Below are positions 1 through 9,653 of a stretch of DNA of 64,000 nt, piece by piece. Position numbers and translations under genes: made by a program. This stretch comes from Calliopum simillimum (taxonomy: Eukaryota > Arthropoda > Insecta > Diptera > Lauxaniidae): assembly GCA_951812925.1 (NCBI GenBank), contig OX638372.1:84279058-84343057 (forward strand). Direction: 5' to 3'. The stretch's first letter is position 1. The number at the start of each line of letters is the position of its first letter. Below the pieces are notes generated by a model, which saw only the letters and a program-made list of their open reading frames with translations, did not search any database and was not told the origin of the DNA.

Positions 1-245
1 TTTTTTTTAAACAATTATGTATTAGAAAAAAAAAAATATTATTGTTTTTACTATTTGTAAAAATTTGACTGGGAAACCTTTCGTGTGGATTGCAATGCAT
101 TGTGTGATAGATGCGTACGTTAGCCAGCAGCACCACAACCAATATTATAACGAAGTTGACTGAAAGTCAATTTGATTTTTTATGACCTACCAAATTATCC
201 AACAACAAACAAAGGTTACCAAAAAAAATAAAAAATTTAGTTTAT

Positions 246-507
246 AATTCGTCGGGTTAAAACTACAACTAGACATCTACATTTTTCATGTTTTGAGAAA
301 AAAGCGTTTTAAGTTTTTTGAAATTCGTTTTTTGTATGGAATTTTGAAGTTTTCTGCTTTTTATTCTTTATATAAAATTAGATGGGGACGACATTTTAAA
401 AAACCGACTAGACTGGGCCATAGAGCCGTTTTTCCTTTGTTTCTGTATACTTAACTCAAAACATCAATATATGTAGATGTCTCGTTGTAGTTTTAACCCG
501 ACGAATT
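246..507. repeat. Short foldback/MITE-like element with 37-bp inverted ends
   Basis: The arms at 246-282 and 471-507 are inverted copies over 37 bp with one mismatch. The outer sequence is AATTCGTCGGGTTAAAACTA. The 188-bp interior has no ORF. No clean target duplication is visible because the outermost AATT is itself palindromic. The structure suggests a non-autonomous DNA element, but no transposase family can be assigned. Confidence 0.75.
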
Positions 508-1270
508 GAAGTATTGAGTCGGAATTTTTGTACGATTTCAGATAGAAATCATCATTTATTACTAAATTCAATATGCTCTTGGTTTATTTTAAGAAAGGGT
601 GAGTCCCAAGGGGGACTAAAAAAATTTTTGTTTTTGGAATTTAAGCAACCTGTAAGCTTAAAATTGATAAATATATTGTAAAACGTTGCAGAATGTAAAG
701 AAATAAAAATATTTTTTTTTCTCAAAAACTGCTACAGGAAAAAATTTATAGGAAAAAAAGTTATCAAAAAAGGCAGTAGGGACTTTGCATTTCGATTAAG
801 CATACTTGGCCACATATTATATTGGAAAATAATGAAATACAGAAAATGTATTTTTTTAATGTCAAAGTTTGAAATTTTTCCATTTTTACCATTTTTTTTT
901 TTTTTAAATATTTGAAAAATCACTATAATTCACATAAAATCGACAAAAAAAAAAAAAAAAAAAAATATTTTTAACAAAGTAGGAACAATATATGTACTTT
1001 CTAACGATACGCTACATTAGCGGATCGGGCTTAAAACAAATTAACTAGAGAGTTTATCCAGCAGTTTCTAATGTTAAAAGTTCTGTAGAGCATTTTTTCT
1101 GTTTAAAGTCCAACTTTGGGCTCACTGTGTTGCTAAACCAACACACAATTTTAAACTTTTATTGTTTTTTTTTTCCGTCCCTAAGCATTATCTGACGATT
1201 GGCGTAAAAATTTTTTAAATCCATAGCACTTTCAAATTTTACCTATTTATGGCCACAATCTCCCATTGTG
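508..1270. other. AT-rich spacer, no gene seen
   Basis: Long A/T runs (for example 943-966) and short low-complexity ORFs only. A small palindrome around 1131-1148 (GTGTTG/CAACAC) is the only structure noted. Confidence 0.6.
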
Positions 1271-2398
1271 CTCTGATTAACGGAATCGCCAATAATTAAT
1301 TTTAGATACAATTTATACTTCAAAAATAACCGTTTTTAATTTATAAAAATCGTTTGTAGCTTTTTATTCTTTGAACTTCAAACGAAAGGAAAATCACTAC
1401 AACAAACAACTGCAAACAGTTGCAAATAAAACTGCGTTTTCAGTTTCATCGTTTCGAAAAGTGGATATCTCGAAAACGGTTGGCCCAAAATGGAAATGTG
1501 TGGCTAATTTGCCGCCACTTAAACCTTACCTAAGGTACTTAGTTGGTACAGAAGCAGTATTTTTTCCGTTCTTTTTTTGGTCTCTTTGGTATAGACACCA
1601 AGCGAAAGGTCCCGATCAGAACATGTTTGACCGTGCACCAGGCCGTCAAAGGTCGGATAAACGCTATTTATATGAAAATATGGAAACAACCAATCCTATC
1701 TTTGAAACTACTTGACGTAGGAGGATGAGATTCAGTAAATATATGAACAATACTTGCGTAAATAGCATTCCATTAAAAATGAGCAGCGCTACGCCACCTC
1801 CAACCGAAATTTGTCGTATCTCTGAAAATGGTTGACTCAGGTAAATGAGATTTGGTACATATCTAATTGGCCCTGGAAAAATTTTTGTAATAAAAATTGA
1901 CACAGGTGGCTGGAAATTTTATTCGCTTGGAATTGATTGTTATAATGATTGTAATAGTTGATCCCTTTTCTTGCGTTTTTTTTTTTGTGAGTTGCTGCTT
2001 TGGTTCGCCAGTAGGCAGGATCACCAGTTGTAGGCTTATTATTTATTGAATTTAAGTTGTAGTTTTATTATTTATTCAATTTATTGTTGTATTTTTGATT
2101 TGTATATTTTTATATGATTTTATTTTAATAAGATTTTAGTTTGAATGCAATTTTCATTCTGACAGAATTTAGATTTTAAAAACAGGAAACTTAAAAATTA
2201 TAAACTTTTTTAAAAACACTTGAGAGTGCATTGAGAGAGCATTTTGTATGCTAAAGCAAATAGTTTCAAAGATATGACAAATTTTTTTTTAGAATGTCGG
2301 GGCGCGGCCCCGCCCATTTTTATTGAACATTTTTTTTCCAGTGCCAATTAGATATGTACCAAATTACATTAACCTGTGTCAAATAACGAAAAAAAAAG

Positions 2399-2626
2399 GA
2401 TCTGATCTCAGACTTGGTTTAAGCTCGTTGAAAAGCTAAAGAGCGTAAGGATTTAGTCTCAGATTTGACCTAATTATTTTAGATTTATCAAGCGCTTAAA
2501 GAGGATAAGGATTTGGTCCCAGATTTGACCTAATTATGCTAGGTACCAAAAACGTAAAAAGTATAAGGATTTGATTCTTACTAGATTTATCGAAAGGCTA
2601 AAGAAAATAAGAACTTGGTTTTAGAA
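2399..2626. repeat. Diverged tandem array, about 59-bp unit, four copies
   Basis: Units begin near 2399, 2449, 2509 and 2567, each with a form of AAGGATTTGGTCCCAGATTTGA followed by a variant of TTTATCAAGCGCTTAAAGA. Copies are clearly diverged from one another. The array lies in the part of copy 1 that is absent from copy 2. Confidence 0.7.
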
Positions 2627-2999
2627 AAAAAATATATGTAAGTGTAAATATGAATTACTTTAAAATGTATGCAAATACTTATATGTAAATATAAATATAA
2701 ATAAATGAAATGGACGTTCCAATGTTTAGATCATATTTCTTCATAACCATGTGAAAAAATAATATATTTTTAATATGGAATAGATCCGCCATGGTGTTAA
2801 GATATGGTTTACAGATGGGACTAAATATCTGATCGTAAAAAATTGAGATAATTTATTATGATTTTCGATGTTAGACTTAATATTCCTATGCTCTAGGCGA
2901 TGGACCTCGGATTTAGATGAAGAGGTTAGGGGCCTTTGTAGACGTAATTGAGGAACGGCCGTACCAAAGGGCCTAACTACCATTTCGAGGCGAAAGTGG

Positions 3000-3190
3000 T
3001 GTCATCCCTATAAGAAAAGCGGCACAAAAGCGTAACGCCGCCGAAGTCTATAAGAATAAGAAAAGTAGAATTAAGAACGTAGTAATGTCTATGTATTGAT
3101 ACTACGTTTGGAGCTCGCAAAATAGTAACGTTTACGTAACATCAACGTAGTTCGCTTTGGCTTCGATAAATTGGATCCCTGACGAAGTGG
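3000..3190 (+). repeat. ACGT-rich dispersed repeat, copy a
   Basis: Shares TAAGAAAAGCGGCA, CGCCGAAGTCTATAA, TACTACGTTT and AGCTCGCAAAATAGTAACGT with 60245-60550 on the same strand and 52015-52250 on the opposite strand. ACGT tetramers are strongly over-represented. Non-coding; probably a MITE family, with ends not defined. Confidence 0.65.
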
Positions 3191-3540
3191 TTTAAATTAT
3201 AAAGATTGCATTTATTTTGAATTCGATAATAATTTATATTAAATGTTTATGATGTTCAACTATTTCATTTATATTACACTCAATTGACTGTTATCAGATT
3301 TATAAATATCCATTTCCAGTATAATGAATCTCCACCAATTTATTAACAGACCGAGTCAATGATAGTTGATCCAACTAACCCACTTTTTGTGAACCACAAG
3401 TTGATTTTCCTATTTGTTGAATGGACGGCATCAGAACCGTCGATGGTTTGCTGCCATTATATACGTATACGTGAACTTTGTGATGTCTGCATTCCAAAAA
3501 CGATTAATAAAATATCAAATCAGAAAAATTTTGACAAATA

Positions 3541-3650
3541 AAAAAATATTGCTTGTTTACACATTCAATGTGTTAATGAAATTACAGTTCGTAAACGTTG
3601 CGCTTTAGGTACACAATTTGCGAACCGTAAATTTTTCTAAGTGGGATTAT
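3541..3650 (+). repeat. Short dispersed repeat (also at 29420-29540 and, inverted, 51290-51400)
   Basis: Core ACAGTTCGTAAACGTTGCGC followed by TTTAGGTAC and TTGCGAACCGTAAAT recurs in copy 2 and as the reverse complement near 51.3 kb. Its neighbour in both the 3 kb and 51-52 kb regions is the ACGT-rich repeat, so the two may be parts of one larger element. Confidence 0.6.
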
Positions 3651-4394
3651 ATGCAACGGGTGACATTCTGTTACAAGTTAATTAAACTGTTTTCTGTTTT
3701 AACTAAAAATTTACTTGATAGTGTGAAATTCATGTCATTATGTTGAAAAAATTATAACAGTCAAATAACCAACTATAAAAAACCATAAAAAGTATGACAT
3801 TACTTTAGTCGAAATGGTACTTAGGCCCTTTGGTACGGCCACTCCTCAATTATAATTGAGCATTCATGTTCAAATTTGAACATTTTGAGACTAAATTTAT
3901 TGCAATGTAAAGATAAACTTGGCCAATGTAGTAATAGGTACTTTTAATAAGATAACGATTTCAAACATATATCTTATAATATGAGATCATGGATTCAACA
4001 CAACTTAATTTGCATTATTGCGTACTTTAAGGTTTTAGCGGAGCCTGTGCAGCCAAACGTCAACGTAAGTCATTTACTAGAAAAATCTTTTTAAGAAAAT
4101 CAATATCAAAAATTTGCTATAAGGATTTGCTATAAGGATCTTTTCAACACATATATTGTTCGTACCTAAGTTAGAGAATATTCTAAGGAATATTCATGTA
4201 AAATGTGTCCGATATCGTGTCGGCAGGCCGTGAGTTACCACTTTTTTTATTTCGTACAAATCGAAACAGTTTGTTGTTCCTGTTGATTTTTTCGATAAAA
4301 AATCGAAATGGTCTTACTTCACTGAAATCTTAATAATTTTTTAAAATTAAATCTAATTTTGGTAAACTTGAGCTTAAAATGTTTGTTAAATACA

Positions 4395-4800
4395 CTTATA
4401 AGCAAAAACTAGTAAGGGTGTAGCTTTTGACCTGGAAAAAAATTAATACCCTACACTGCAGTATTTTGAAAATTTTTCTCATATGGGAGGTGTCACGCCC
4501 TCTTGTCCGAGTTCATCCCGTTTTTGCTCAGAGCTTGCATTTATAGTTCTTAGTGTCTGAGTGAAATTTGGTTGGAATATCTCAAAACACGTTTTGAAGG
4601 TTTTGCTTCATTTTCAATCCAACGAGCTAACTTTGACAACGGAGGCAGTGTACCAAATTTCATTAAATTATCTTGCTAAGTTTTCCCAAAAAATGTATTT
4701 CCACACACAGCCAGCCAGACAGACAGACGGACATGGCTATGTCGACTCAGGAGGTGACGCTGATCTCTGCGTTACAAACTGTGTGTAATTTGTGTAAACT
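4395..4800 (+). repeat. Dispersed fly repeat with GACGGACATGGCTATGTCGA motif
   Basis: Contains TAGTAAGGGTGT, ATATGGGAGGTGTCACGCCC, a run of CAGACAGA and then GACGGACATGGCTATGTCGA. The same string recurs in copy 2 (30300-30760). The left half recurs inverted at 61503-61670, and the CGAGTCGACATAGCC piece recurs at 47050-47064. I recognise phrases of this kind as very common in fly intergenic DNA, but cannot place them in a transposon class. Confidence 0.6.
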
Positions 4801-5296
4801 ACTGCACCAAAAACCGTGTTGTAGTTGACTTTAATATGAAAAGATGTAAAAAAACTACTATAAAAATAAGCTTTGCACTGCTATAGATCTTAATTATTGG
4901 AAGCGTAATGAATTTTTCTTCAAAACAGTGTAAAGATAAATTCGATCGAATTTGGGTTTGCCGAAATGTATTCTTAAAAATGAAGCTACAACCTCAAAAA
5001 TCGAAATTTTCGATTATCACAAGAATTGCCCCTATTTTTTTATGTTTTAGGTATGGGAAAGTACAAAAAAGTTATTTCAGAAATTTTGGACAAGTGGGCG
5101 TTGCACCTCCCATGCTGACGCAAATATATATTTCAGTTTAATTATATAAAAAAATAATAAAAACAATAAGCAAAGGATTTTCAAAAAAAAAAGCTATTTG
5201 AGGATTTATTTCATATCCATGTAAACAAATAACAATGTTTATATCATATACTTCATATCATCATATACTTATTATTTATACTGTTTATGTTTTATA

Positions 5297-5611
5297 CATA
5301 TTTATGTATGTATGTATGTATTCTCCTTTAACTCCTAGGAGGAGCATAGGGCCAATATGAAATCTCTCCATTTGTCACGATCCCTTGCGATGACTTTGAT
5401 CTCTTGCCACGATTTTCCCGATTCTTGGATTTCCTTTTCCAACGACCTTTTCCAGTTGGTTTTGGGTCTACCACGTCCTCTACTGCCTTGTGGATTCCAC
5501 TCAAGGGCCTGGCGACAAACTTCGCTGTGTGGTTTCCGGAGAGTGTGACCAATCCATCCCCATTTGCGCAGCTTGATCTCGTTTGCTATAGCCTTCTGTT
5601 TGCATATTTAT
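5297..5611 (-). mobile_element. 5'-truncated RTE-like LINE insertion with 9-bp target duplication
   Basis: The insert 5306-5602 is flanked by CATATTTAT at 5297-5305 and 5603-5611. Copy 2 of the surrounding block keeps the empty site, with a single CATATTTAT near 31237-31245. The element runs on the minus strand. Its 3' end is a short tandem tail, (TACA)n at about 5306-5320, rather than poly(A), which fits RTE-type LINEs. Only the last 297 bp were copied, as is usual for 5'-truncated LINE insertions. Confidence 0.85.
5335..5601 (-). pseudogene. C-terminal 88 codons of an RTE-like reverse transcriptase ORF
   Basis: Open in one frame from the truncation point at 5601 to a TAG at 5335-5337. The peptide contains KLRKWGWIGHTLRK, then ALEWNPQGSRGRGRPKTNWK, then WQEIKVIARDRDKWRDF and ends LALCSS. 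This tail (basic GRGRPKT linker, DRDKWR motif, ALCSS end) is characteristic of the extreme C-terminus of RTE-group LINE polyproteins. There is no start codon and no catalytic domain, so it is a dead fragment. The frame is uninterrupted, which agrees with a recent insertion. Confidence 0.75.
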
Positions 5612-6090
5612 ACTACTTATATAATAAAATATAATTTATTTATATTAATATTAATTTCTCGGGCTATCTGCGTTTATTTTTTAGAATTTTTATTTATATA
5701 ATCGAATTTTTTTTTTTTTCTGTTTATTAACATAACGTGTGCTTGTAAATATGCTACCCGGATTATAGCTCAAAGTAATTAAATTACCCAAAAACCATTT
5801 ATAGTATTTAGAAAAAAAATTCGGAACTTGGATTTGAAATTTAAATTAATAGCATTTTTAGGACAATCAAATAGGTTGAAAAAAAAAAAAAAAAAATTAC
5901 AATGTCAATTTTGCGCACTTAGGCACTCCTAGTGCTTAGAGTAGACATAATACTCATTTGAAAAAAAAAAGTTTAGTGAAAATATCAAGAGACCATTTGT
6001 TTTTACATACCAAAATATTTAACCAAATTTTTCATTTTTGAGACTGATTTACACTTCACTAAAATATGTTTTTTTTTTATTTTGTGTATA

Positions 6091-6915
6091 TGGGCACGGC
6101 CACGTAAGACGAAGCTACACAACTTCTTTTTTTTCTTTAAATCTCCCACTCATTTGCCCATATTTCATAAGTTTACATCTAATGCTGTCCAAAAATACCA
6201 TTTTCAAGTATATAAGTTGATTTAAGGGATGCTTTTTTCATAAAAACTTACTCTTGCTTGTGAAAAGAAAAAAAAAAAATGCCAAAAAAACAAGTCCCGA
6301 AAAGAAGGTAAAAATTTGCTTTATTTTTATTGTATCAATGCAATTTTGATTTCTGCAGAAAGAAAATTATTGAAATTAAGGATTAACATTGATATTTTGA
6401 AGGAAAACCAGTTGCTTCTGCATATTTGTTGGCGATGAATTCTACCGCAATAAAAAACATAACGTTCCCAACGAAATATTTTAAGAAGTTTCTTGTAGCG
6501 GAAGTTAGTGGGTAAAATATTAAAATGCAATCACCCTTTTCTAGTATTTTCAGTCTAGTTTCTGAATCCATTTTAAAATTGCTTAAATAAAGTATCTACC
6601 ATGGTGAACATAGCCACAAAATATGTGTAACATTCCCAACATTTTTTAATCAAAAATCATAAGTTATATTTTTCTACTAAAATTTCTTCTGAATCCACGC
6701 AATGAGCTGTGTTGAAAGGGATAGAAATTCCTTGCAATAATTTAAATCAATTAATAAGAACTGTTGGATTGAAGAGGAAGTTACGGACATAAATCACGTT
6801 AATTGCTATTTTGAGATCTATCCAAGTGCATAGGATATCACAAATATTTCGTTCTTTACAGGCTTTTTGAAGCTTCCGAAACAACATAGTAATATTCTTG
6901 TTACATGTACCAAAT
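6091..6915. other. AT-rich spacer, no gene seen
   Basis: Several overlapping 60-70 codon ORFs on the minus strand near 6327-6571 show no recognisable motif and AT-biased composition. I see no repeat family shared with the rest of the window. Confidence 0.5.
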
Positions 6916-6919
6916 TTCA

Positions 6920-7366
6920 TGCATCGGGCACAAGGCCTGGTGGCCACGACTTTAAGTTTAGTTGTGTCCCATTGTCATATTCTGTATAGAGATCGGGTTA
7001 ACACTGCGGAACGATGTCATCGGCGTTGTCACTTAAAGTGAAATTTCGGCCACCAGGCCTTGTGCCCGAAATTCGACCATTTCAACTTGACATCGCCGAT
7101 GACATCGTTCTGTAGTGTTAACCTGATCTCTATATAGTATTCTCTGATCTCTATGTAGTATTCTCTGAGTAATCCATAAAATTGTGTTCTGTTTTTACAG
7201 AATATGACGATAGGACACAACTAAACTTATAGTCATGCTGAAATGGTCGAATTTCGGCCACCAGGCTTTGTGCCCGAAATTCGACCATTTCAGCACGACT
7301 TTAAGTTTAGTTGTGTCCCATTGTCATATTTTGTATAGAGATCGGGTTAACACTGCGGAACGAAAT
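6920..7366. repeat. Nested inverted and direct repeats
   Basis: A unit containing CGACTTTAAGTTTAGTTGTG and GATCGGGTTAACACTGCGGA occurs directly at about 6950-7020 and 7297-7366, and inverted between them (7101-7134 and 7198-7231). GGCCACCAGGCCTTGTGCCC occurs once inverted (about 6924-6945) and twice direct (about 7050 and 7256). Within this, 7236-7257 and 7274-7295 form a perfect 22-bp hairpin stem around a 16-base loop. The pattern looks like overlapping copies of one foldback element. Confidence 0.7.
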
Positions 7367-7504
7367 AAATAAATAAATACGTTTTTTTTTTTTTAGAAAT
7401 CTTCTCTGCTCGCTAAAATTCATTAGAAAAAATCAAACAAAAAAAAAAAAAAAAAAAAAATTCCTAAATTTGAAAATCCCAAATGTTCGGGGTTTTCAAA
7501 TGAA

Positions 7505-7885
7505 ATGCAGACTCGTTTAACAGAATTTGCTTATAAATTAAATGAGTTAAATAGAGTCTGCATTTTAAAAATGGATAATGGAAACATAACTAAATCTAAA
7601 ACGTATAAAAACCGTTTATGTTTCGGTTATTGTGACGAAGGTTCTTTAGCGTCTACGGTTTTAATTTTCATGATTGAGAGTATTGAAGGAAGCTGGGTAA
7701 TTATACACAGCTTCCATTTCAATGATTCAACAGACCAAGAAAATAATGTGAAATTCGTAAGAAGAGTAATAAATTCGATTTTTATGTCTGGTTTGAATTT
7801 ATACGCAATCATTGATGATAGAGCCAATGCGTGCATTATAAAAGCATTTTCAGACGGTTTAAATTTTAATTATTTTTTGTTTTAA
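7505..7885 (+). pseudogene. P-element-like (THAP9-like) transposase fragment
   Basis: A 126-residue ORF. The stretch LASTVLIFMIESIEGSWVII followed by HSFHFND resembles the first catalytic strand of the RNase H-like fold in P-type transposases. GLNLYAIIDDRANACIIKAF resembles the second, with candidate acidic residues near 24 and 104-105. It has no THAP zinc finger upstream and stops well before the third catalytic region, so it is only part of a transposase. In the same frame 50 codons downstream begins the peptidase-like ORF at 8039, suggesting both derive from one element. Assignment is by remembered family pattern, not by a search; another DDE family is possible. Confidence 0.4.
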
Positions 7886-7925
7886 AGTAATGAAGATAGT
7901 GAACAACAATCAAAAAAAAATTTTC

Positions 7926-8042
7926 ATGTCAGCCGCCAAGTTTATGAATCCTAATCCAGAAATTGAACTTTTGTATAAAAATATGACATTGAAAAATGAA
8001 AAGGGGTTTAAAAAACTACCTATCATAAAGGACTTACAATGA
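7926..8042 (+). pseudogene. Bridging 38-codon ORF between the transposase fragment and the peptidase-like ORF
   Basis: Starts ATGTCAGCC, encodes MSAAKFMNPNPEIELLYKNM and more, and stops in a TGA that overlaps the next ATG as ATGA (8039-8042). It is one frame off both neighbours. This is what a frameshifted continuous ORF would look like. No family recognised. Confidence 0.3.
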
Positions 8043-8839
8043 AGTCCAAAAAACCGTCCATTAAAATTGATAAGACAAACGAAAAATACTCTTTTAATCC
8101 AACTGGCTTGTTTGATACTTTAGTAGAAATATTGGTTCAAGGATACATAAACTATCCCAATCTTCGAGAGTTTATCGACAAAAAATATAACACTATAGAG
8201 AAATCAGAATTTATTAAGTTAATTTATGAGTTTGTCAATTTTGGAAATTTGACAAAATTTTATAAAAATCGATTTAATTTGTTGTTTTCAATTGGGATCA
8301 AAGATAAAGGAACAATATCTTGTCCTACGAGAATTGACCAAATTGTCGAAATAATAATGCCAAATTTATATAGCATCGTAGAAAAGAGAAAATGTGGTAA
8401 CTGTTATCAAGTTCATTCTTCGTACCAATATTATTCCACGAAAAATTTAATGAAATTATCAAAAAAAAAATTAAAGTCAGAAGAAAATTTTCACTTTAAA
8501 TGTAATGAATATGAATGTGAAAATTGTAAGCATAACTTTAAGAGCAAATTTTATTTTAATAATTACATTATTCTTGATGCGCCTCACGCCAATATGGAGC
8601 TTCAGCTTAAGGACTTGCAAGTATATTTGAAAATTGATGATAAAATGTTTGTGTTAATAGGAGTAGTTGGCCGGAAAACTGGGCCGAGCGAAATTGTTCA
8701 TTACATTGCTTATTGTCGGTCATTACGTAATTACTGGCAAAAAAGAGATAACTCACAAAATAGAACTTTCAGCATTACATTGACGAACAAAATTATTATA
8801 AATTGTGCTATTTATACTGTACTAAACAATTTTGAATAA
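8039..8839 (+). CDS. Ubiquitin-specific-peptidase-like (C19-like) ORF, probably transposon-borne
   Basis: 266 residues. Two paired cysteine sets (C119/C122 and C160/C163) resemble the zinc-binding fingers of USP domains. After them come YIILDAP, LKDLQVYLKI, and MFVLIGVVGRKTG leading to VHYIAYCR (His221), a tryptophan (233) and an aspartate (237), in the order of the USP catalytic His box (GHYxAY...W...DD). The family glycine before the histidine is valine here. In the N-terminal box NPTGLFDTLVEIL no catalytic cysteine is visible where one is expected. It may therefore be an inactive fold or a TE-associated relative. I recall proteins of this type as repeated unnamed ORFs in arthropod genomes. 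Adjacent P-like transposase pieces upstream support a transposon origin. Confidence 0.45.
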   Translation: MKSKKPSIKIDKTNEKYSFNPTGLFDTLVEILVQGYINYPNLREFIDKKYNTIEKSEFIKLIYEFVNFGNLTKFYKNRFNLLFSIGIKDKGTISCPTRIDQIVEIIMPNLYSIVEKRKCGNCYQVHSSYQYYSTKNLMKLSKKKLKSEENFHFKCNEYECENCKHNFKSKFYFNNYIILDAPHANMELQLKDLQVYLKIDDKMFVLIGVVGRKTGPSEIVHYIAYCRSLRNYWQKRDNSQNRTFSITLTNKIIINCAIYTVLNNFE

Positions 8840-8947
8840 AAAACCGATAAAAAAGTTATGTTAAAATTTTTTCTTTGAATAATGAAGATATTTTAGCTGT
8901 AAACTAACGACATTGGAGATACGGATAAAAAAATATAAAGTATGAAA

Positions 8948-9192
8948 CGCTCCTCAACGGAATTCGTAAGATTTGAAACATTTGACTTTGCGATATGACG
9001 AGAGATTCCGCAATCAAAAAACTCGAAATAACACAAAATTAATTTGAAAAAAAAGCAGCGAAGCATGTGAAGGAGTTTTTCTTATACATGGCACACTCTG
9101 TTGGCTGTAATTTTAGTTTATTTCGGTTATGTTGAGTTTTTTAATTGCGGAGCTGCGAAGGCAAATGTTTCATTTCTCCGTTGAAGAGAGTT
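8948..9192. repeat. Imperfect foldback
   Basis: Arms of about 75-85 bp (8948-9035 and 9119-9192) are inverted relatives. CTCAACGGA...GAAACATTTG...CCGCAATCAAAAAACTC on the left is mirrored by GAGTTTTTTAATTGCGG...CAAATGTTTC...TCCGTTGA on the right. Identity is about 75-80 percent by eye, so this copy is old. Confidence 0.6.
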
Positions 9193-9653
9193 CTTTGTTT
9201 TTGAATAGAAATGAAGGAAATTACCTTAATTCCACCCAGTTTTGCTCAGTAGCAAAATAATAACTTTGCGATCGGCTTCATACCTTAAAGATTAATAGTT
9301 TTAAATAAATTTGTTTTTTAAATTAATTTGCATTTAATTCCATAAATATACAATTTCAAAATAAATGTTCCGCCGTTTAAAAATTACAAAAAACTCATTT
9401 CTGCATTAAATTATTTTTTAGGGCTATAATAAAAACGTTTTAAAAAGTTATTAAGTACTCACAAATATGTATGTATGTATTAGCACTATTTATAGCTTAA
9501 TAACTTTTTAAAGTTATCGAAAGTAACTTTCTCGAAACAAACTTCCACTCCCGACTCACACATGATGTACTGTGTATTGCAAGCATTTGTGATTGACACC
9601 TCTCGCCATAGCCAAAATTCTTAGAAAACATGGCCTACTATGAATGATACGAT
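9193..9653. other. Spacer without gene
   Basis: Contains only a short imperfect hairpin (AAAAAGTTATTAAG near 9446 and CTTAATAACTTTTTA near 9497) and a short ATGT repeat. Confidence 0.5.

Larger units (their letters stand above)
2945..3852. repeat. Segment bounded by 44-bp inverted repeats
   Basis: 2945-2988 and 3809-3852 are inverted copies with about three mismatches; both contain GGCCGTACCAAAGGGCCTAA. The right arm is also present in copy 2 near 29700-29745, but the left arm is not, because copy 2 lacks the left half of this region. This may be a TIR element whose left half was lost from copy 2. No ORF of note lies inside. Confidence 0.6.
1271..6090. repeat. Copy 1 of a duplicated non-coding block (partner at 28058-31811)
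   Basis: 1271-2337 matches 28058-29187, and 3444-6090 matches 29331-31740, both in direct orientation and with roughly one to two differences per 100 bp by eye. Copy 1 has its own stretch at 2338-3443 where copy 2 has only about 140 unrelated bases. It also carries a 297-bp insertion at 5306-5602 that copy 2 lacks. The block has no long ORF; it holds several short dispersed-repeat pieces listed separately. It could be a large non-autonomous transposon or a segmental duplication; no terminal repeats were established. Confidence 0.85.

Noticed and set aside
732..923. 63-codon Lys/Phe-rich ORF
   Set aside because: Poly-A/T low-complexity translation.
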